Under the pieces are notes generated by a model, which had not been told where the DNA came from, searched no databases, and worked only from the letters and a program-made list of their open reading frames with translations. Below, one piece after another: positions 36,076 through 39,345 of a stretch of DNA of 39,345 nucleotides (positions are counted from its first letter, which is position 1; every line of letters starts with the position of its first letter). Origin of the DNA: Firmicutes bacterium ADurb.Bin300 (GTDB lineage: Bacteria; Bacillota; Clostridia; Oscillospirales; Acutalibacteraceae); NCBI GenBank assembly GCA_002069015.1, contig MWBL01000014.1, positions 1 through 39,345 on the forward strand. The letters run 5' to 3'. Position numbers and translations under genes: made by a program.

Positions 36076-36240
36076 CAAAATAAGGGCGACAAGCCTCCCC
36101 GACACTCGACGGCTTTTGAGCGGAAAAACTATTTGATTTTTAATCTTGACGGCGAGTGACGATTTGCGATATATTCAGCAAGGATTATTTTTTTCGTCAG
36201 ACGGGCATCCATAAAAATAACCGAAGTCTTTAGAAAATTC
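36076..36240. other. Divergent spacer without a credible gene
   Basis: Between the acetyltransferase and ruvC promoters. It carries CACTCG (36103-36108) and CGAGTG (36153-36158), a distant inverted pair, and a run of Ts at 36187-36194. A 27-codon minus-strand ORF (36129-36212) has no ribosome binding site. Nothing else is recognised. Confidence 0.6.
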
Positions 36241-36269
36241 TTGAAGAACACTGTGCTATATGGTATAAT
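36241..36269 (+). promoter_or_regulatory. Promoter for the ruvCAB operon
   Basis: TTGAAG (36241-36246), 17 bases, then TATAAT (36264-36269) preceded by TGG, an extended -10. No SOS (LexA) box of the GAAC-N4-GTTC type is seen directly at this promoter. Confidence 0.82.
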
Positions 36270-36319
36270 ACTAAAATAGTATGATTATGCGATTTGTCTT
36301 TTGGGGAGGTGTACGGCTC

Positions 36320-36820
36320 TTGGTTATTATGGGGATAGACCCCGGCCTTGCGACGGTAGGCTGCGGAGTTGTGGATTTCACGAAGAACCGCTTTACTCTC
36401 TTTTCCTACGGGGCGGTTCGCACCGAGGCTCATACAGCAGTATGCTGCCGGTTAGAGAAGATTTATGACGATATAACCGAGCTGATACAAAAATTTAAGC
36501 CTGAGGCAATAAGCATTGAAAAAATATTTTTTAACAGTAATCAAAAAACAGCAATAGATGTAAGCCAGGCAAGGGGCGTATGCGTGCTTGCCGCACAAAA
36601 AAACCAAGTTCCCGTTTTTGAGTACACGCCTCTTCAGGTAAAACAGAGCGTGGTAGGCTACGGCAGAGCCCAAAAGTGTCAGGTAGAGGAAATGGTTAAG
36701 GTTTTACTTGCCTTAAGCGAAATACCCAAGCCGGATGACGCCGCAGATGCGCTTGCCCTTGCCATATGTCACGCTCATACAAGCGGTTCGATTATGAGCT
36801 ATTTAAGACGCGTCAAATAA
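36320..36820 (+). CDS. ruvC: Holliday junction resolvase RuvC
   Basis: 166 residues from TTG 36320. Catalytic acidic residues lie in IMGIDPGLATVGCGVVDF (first Asp), AISIEKIFFNSNQKTA (Glu) and KPDDAADALALAICH (two Asp). The protein is a dimeric endonuclease that cuts four-way junctions symmetrically and works with RuvAB. GGAGGT (36305-36310) is nine bases before the TTG; the ATG at 36329 would be 18 bases away and gives the shorter MGIDPG start, and an ATG at 36281 has no ribosome binding site. It is the first gene of the ruvCAB operon, 39 bases before ruvA. Confidence 0.95.
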   Translation: MVIMGIDPGLATVGCGVVDFTKNRFTLFSYGAVRTEAHTAVCCRLEKIYDDITELIQKFKPEAISIEKIFFNSNQKTAIDVSQARGVCVLAAQKNQVPVFEYTPLQVKQSVVGYGRAQKCQVEEMVKVLLALSEIPKPDDAADALALAICHAHTSGSIMSYLRRVK

Positions 36821-36859
36821 ACGGTTTGACTTTTTATTATTAAAAGAACGGAGAGCGAA

Positions 36860-37465
36860 ATGTTTTACAGCTTGACAGGAAGCATAGTATTTAAGGACGA
36901 AACATCCGTCGCCATAAGCTGCGGGGGAGTTGCGTTCAGATGCTTCACCACCGACAATACGCTAAGGAAAATATCCGAAAAAAGCGGAACAATTACGCTG
37001 TTTACACATCTTAATGTGCGTGAGGACGCTCTTGATTTATACGGCTTTTATGACGATAGGGAGCTTGAATGTTTTAAGCTGCTTATCGGTGTTACGGGAA
37101 TAGGACCTAAGGCGGCTCTTGCAATTTTATCGGAATTTTCTCCCGATGAACTCGCCCTCGTCGTTGCGTCGGGTGATTCCAAATCCATTACAAGGGCAAA
37201 GGGAGTCGGTGCAAAGCTTGCGCAAAGAGTAATTCTTGAGCTTAAAGATAAGCTTGGAGATTTTGACGGGAAGGTCAGGGGCATATCGCTGCGGTCGATA
37301 AGCGCTGTCACCGAAATGTCAAATACCCAAAGTGCGGTTGCGGCTCTCACAGAGCTTGGCTTTTCACAGGCGCAGGCGTCCCTCGCCGTCAGCAAACTGA
37401 GCCCTGATTTGAACACACAGGAGCTTGTGAAGACCGCCTTAAAAAGCATGGCCTCTTTTAAGTAA
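36860..37465 (+). CDS. ruvA: Holliday junction DNA helicase subunit RuvA
   Basis: 201 residues. Domain I is a beta-barrel (MFYSLTGSIVFKDETSVAIS). Two helix-hairpin-helix motifs follow: FKLLIGVTGIGPKAALAILS near residue 73 and ITRAKGVGAKLAQRVILELK near 109. A flexible linker leads to the C-terminal domain III (SAVAALTELGFSQAQASLAV) that contacts RuvB. It forms tetramers that bind and open the Holliday junction. CGGAGAG precedes the ATG. All domains look intact. Confidence 0.96.
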   Translation: MFYSLTGSIVFKDETSVAISCGGVAFRCFTTDNTLRKISEKSGTITLFTHLNVREDALDLYGFYDDRELECFKLLIGVTGIGPKAALAILSEFSPDELALVVASGDSKSITRAKGVGAKLAQRVILELKDKLGDFDGKVRGISLRSISAVTEMSNTQSAVAALTELGFSQAQASLAVSKLSPDLNTQELVKTALKSMASFK

Positions 37466-37475
37466 GAACGGACGC

Positions 37476-37573
37476 ATGGAATAAAAAGGAAGGTTCTCAT
37501 AAATGGATGATTTTTATGTTGCCGATGGAATAAAAAGGAAGGTTCTCATAAATGGATGACTTTTATGTTGCCG
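37476..37573 (+). repeat. 49-base tandem duplication over the ruvB start region
   Basis: Copy 1 (37476-37524) and copy 2 (37525-37573) are directly adjacent and differ at one base (T37511 versus C37560). The unit carries AAGGAAGG, an ATG and the first seven codons of ruvB. Copy 1 therefore encodes an 18-residue ORF (37503-37559, [18 protein letters not shown]) whose stop overlaps the true ruvB start. Confidence 0.92.
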
Positions 37574-38607
37574 ATTTTGAGCGTATCGTCGCCCCCGAGG
37601 AAACGAGCCTTGACTCTGATATTGAAACGAGCCTGAGACCTAAGACGCTCCCGGAATATATCGGACAGGAAAAGGTTAAAGACAATCTGAAGGTTTATAT
37701 TGACGCCGCTCTCGGCAGAGGCGAGCCTCTTGACCATGTTTTGCTTTACGGACCTCCCGGTCTCGGTAAAACAACGCTTGCAGGCATAATAGCGAACGAA
37801 ATGAATGTACAAATAAGAGTAACCTCGGGACCTGCTATCGAAAAACCGGGTGACCTTGCGGCGCTGCTTACAAATCTTAATGAAGGCGATGTCCTCTTTA
37901 TTGACGAGGTGCACAGGCTTTCCCGCAGTGTCGAGGAGGTGCTTTACCCGGCTCTTGAGGATTATGCACTTGACATAATCATCGGAAAAGGACCTTCTGC
38001 TCGCTCTTTAAGAATTGATTTACCCCGATTTACTCTTGTGGGCGCCACAACGAGAGCCGGACAGCTTTCAGCTCCGCTGAGAGACCGTTTCGGCGTAATA
38101 CTGAGACTTGAAACATATTCACCCGATGAGCTTTCAAGAATAGTACGGCGCAGCTCGGGAATACTCAAAATTGATATAACACAGGAGGGCTGTCTTGAGC
38201 TTGCATCTCGTTCAAGAGGTACGCCGAGGATAGCAAACAGACTGCTTAAAAGAACAAGGGATTTTGCGCAGGTATCGGGCGCGGGTGAAATAACGCGTGA
38301 AATTGCGGAGGATGCTCTTGGCAGAATGGAAATTGATGAGCTTGGTCTTGATATGGTTGACCGCCTTTTGCTTAAAGCAATGGTTGAGAATTACAACGGC
38401 GGACCCGTAGGACTTGAGACGATTTCCGCGGCAATCGGGGAGGAGTCCGTTACAATTGAGGATGTTTACGAGCCTTATCTTATGCAACTCGGATTTTTGG
38501 CAAGGACGCCACGGGGTAGGAAGGTAACTCCTGCAGGATACCGACACTTAGGGCTTACATGCCCTGAAGATGATAACGGGCAGATTTCAATATTATTTGA
38601 AGAATAA
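37552..38607 (+). CDS. ruvB: Holliday junction branch-migration ATPase RuvB
   Basis: 351 residues. AAA+ features are [20 protein letters not shown] (Walker A), [20 protein letters not shown] (Walker B), [20 protein letters not shown] (sensor 1 with arginine finger) and [15 protein letters not shown] (sensor 2). The C-terminal winged helix ends with [19 protein letters not shown], which binds DNA. Hexamers pump DNA through RuvA-bound junctions. The start is ATG 37552 with AAGGAAGG about 9 bases upstream in the second copy of a 49-base duplication. The N-terminus [17 protein letters not shown] is normal for the family. The next gene, glmM, starts 14 bases later. Confidence 0.97.
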   Translation: MDDFYVADFERIVAPEETSLDSDIETSLRPKTLPEYIGQEKVKDNLKVYIDAALGRGEPLDHVLLYGPPGLGKTTLAGIIANEMNVQIRVTSGPAIEKPGDLAALLTNLNEGDVLFIDEVHRLSRSVEEVLYPALEDYALDIIIGKGPSARSLRIDLPRFTLVGATTRAGQLSAPLRDRFGVILRLETYSPDELSRIVRRSSGILKIDITQEGCLELASRSRGTPRIANRLLKRTRDFAQVSGAGEITREIAEDALGRMEIDELGLDMVDRLLLKAMVENYNGGPVGLETISAAIGEESVTIEDVYEPYLMQLGFLARTPRGRKVTPAGYRHLGLTCPEDDNGQISILFEE

Positions 38608-38621
38608 ACAAGGAGTCAAAT

Positions 38622-39345
38622 ATGGGCAGATTATTCGGAACGGACGGTGCCAGGGGTATTGCCAACAAGGAGCTTACTTGCGAGCTTGCAATGCAAATAG
38701 GCAGAGCTGCCGCTATGGTACTTACAGAACACACATCAAAAAAACCGAAGGTCTTAATAGGAATGGATACAAGAGCCTCTTCCCAAATGCTTGAGGCTTC
38801 AATAAGCGCGGGGCTTTGCTCTGTGGGAGCGGATGTGCTCCTTCTCAACGTAGTGCCTACTCCTGCTGTGGCTTATCTTGTTAAGAAGTATTCCTATGAC
38901 GCGGGAATAATGATATCGGCATCGCATAACCCATGCGAATATAACGGGATTAAGATATTCCAATCAAACGGATATAAGCTTCCGGACGAGCTGGAGGAGG
39001 AAATCGAATCGATTATTCTTGACCAGACAAAGGTACCGCCCGTAAAGATAGGCGGGGAAGTCGGCAGGATAAGAAATTCAAAAACGGCAAGGTATGATTA
39101 CACCGCTTATTTGAAAAGCTGTGCGGAAACGCCTATAAGCAATCTAAAGGTAGCCTTTGACTGTGCTAACGGCAGCGCAAGCGTCATAGCCCCCGAGCTG
39201 TTTATGTCGCTTGGTATTGATTGTCTGTTTATTTCTGCTCATCCGAACGGTGAAAACATCAATGACAATTGCGGCTCGACTCATCTTGAAAGACTAAAGG
39301 ACTTCGTTGTAAGAAACGGCTGTGATGTCGGTCTTGCCTTTGACG
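38622..39345 (+). CDS. glmM: Phosphoglucosamine mutase, N-terminal part (truncated by window end)
   Basis: The first 241 residues are present. The start MGRLFGTDGARGIANKELTC is diagnostic for GlmM; the active serine is Ser101 in MISASHNPCEYNGIKIF, and DCANGSASVIAPELF plus GENINDNCGSTHLERL give domain II and the start of domain III. The enzyme converts glucosamine-6-phosphate to glucosamine-1-phosphate for peptidoglycan precursors and must be phosphorylated on that serine. AAGGAG precedes the ATG. It follows ruvB by 14 bases and may be co-transcribed with ruvCAB. The rest lies outside the window. Confidence 0.96.
   Translation, partial: MGRLFGTDGARGIANKELTCELAMQIGRAAAMVLTEHTSKKPKVLIGMDTRASSQMLEASISAGLCSVGADVLLLNVVPTPAVAYLVKKYSYDAGIMISASHNPCEYNGIKIFQSNGYKLPDELEEEIESIILDQTKVPPVKIGGEVGRIRNSKTARYDYTAYLKSCAETPISNLKVAFDCANGSASVIAPELFMSLGIDCLFISAHPNGENINDNCGSTHLERLKDFVVRNGCDVGLAFD

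Noticed and set aside
36129-36212. 27-codon minus-strand ORF (MDARLTKKIILAEYIANRHS) in the spacer before ruvC
   Set aside because: No ribosome binding site or promoter, very short, and no recognisable family; could be chance.

Overview
The window looks like a chromosomal segment of a Gram-positive Clostridia bacterium, most likely Oscillospiraceae/Ruminococcaceae-like. This rests on strong AGGAGG-type ribosome binding sites, a phiLC3-type holin, dockerin-type calcium repeats, the LNLQFFA/Prp capsid-processing signature and Firmicutes-type RpoB, PolA and ribosomal proteins. The genus is not determined.

Region 1 (1-13372, all + strand) is the late half of a prophage. In order it holds the end of the large terminase, a portal, a Prp-type cysteine protease, a scaffold, an N4-gp56-type major capsid protein, two small head proteins, a large propeller-like head-tail protein, tail or fibre proteins, a peptidoglycan-binding virion protein, receptor-end proteins, and a lysis cassette (coiled-coil membrane protein, holin, amidase with SPOR domain). 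Genes are tightly packed with ATGA, TGATG and TAATG couplings. No tape measure, tail tube or sheath is visible, which suggests a short-tailed (podovirus-like) temperate phage. No integrase is in view; it should lie left of position 1. The lysin stop codon lies one base from the stop codon of a convergent host gene.

Region 2 (13374-17784, - strand) is host. A promoter at 16773-16801 drives an overlapping four-gene operon: DPM1-like glycosyltransferase, GtrA-family flippase-like protein, FAD-dependent oxidoreductase and HAD hydrolase. Upstream of it lies a DusB-type tRNA dihydrouridine synthase. This is divergent from polA (17914-20532), a DNA polymerase I whose proofreading domain has lost catalytic residues.

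Region 3 (20533-33143) is transcription and translation machinery. A 530-base spacer holds heptameric (CYTGCAA)n repeats, hairpins and a near-consensus promoter. Then follow rpoB and rpoC, a second promoter, and the str operon rpsL, rpsG, fusA and tuf, closed by a perfect intrinsic terminator. The usual rplKAJL genes are not upstream of rpoB; polA is there instead.

Region 4 (33155-36008, - strand) is accessory. It holds a secreted dockerin-repeat protein, an orphan dockerin-repeat fragment, an SH3-domain lipoprotein and an Eis-like GNAT acetyltransferase; the last two form an operon.

Region 5 (36241-39345, + strand) is the Holliday-junction operon ruvC-ruvA-ruvB followed by the start of glmM. 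A 49-base tandem duplication covers the ribosome binding site and first codons of ruvB.

The most interesting points are the phage-encoded Prp protease sitting beside capsid and scaffold proteins that carry Prp-like N-terminal motifs, the compact short-tailed virion module, the structured regulatory DNA around rpoB and between rpsL and rpsG, the ruvB start duplication, and the dockerin proteins next to tuf.
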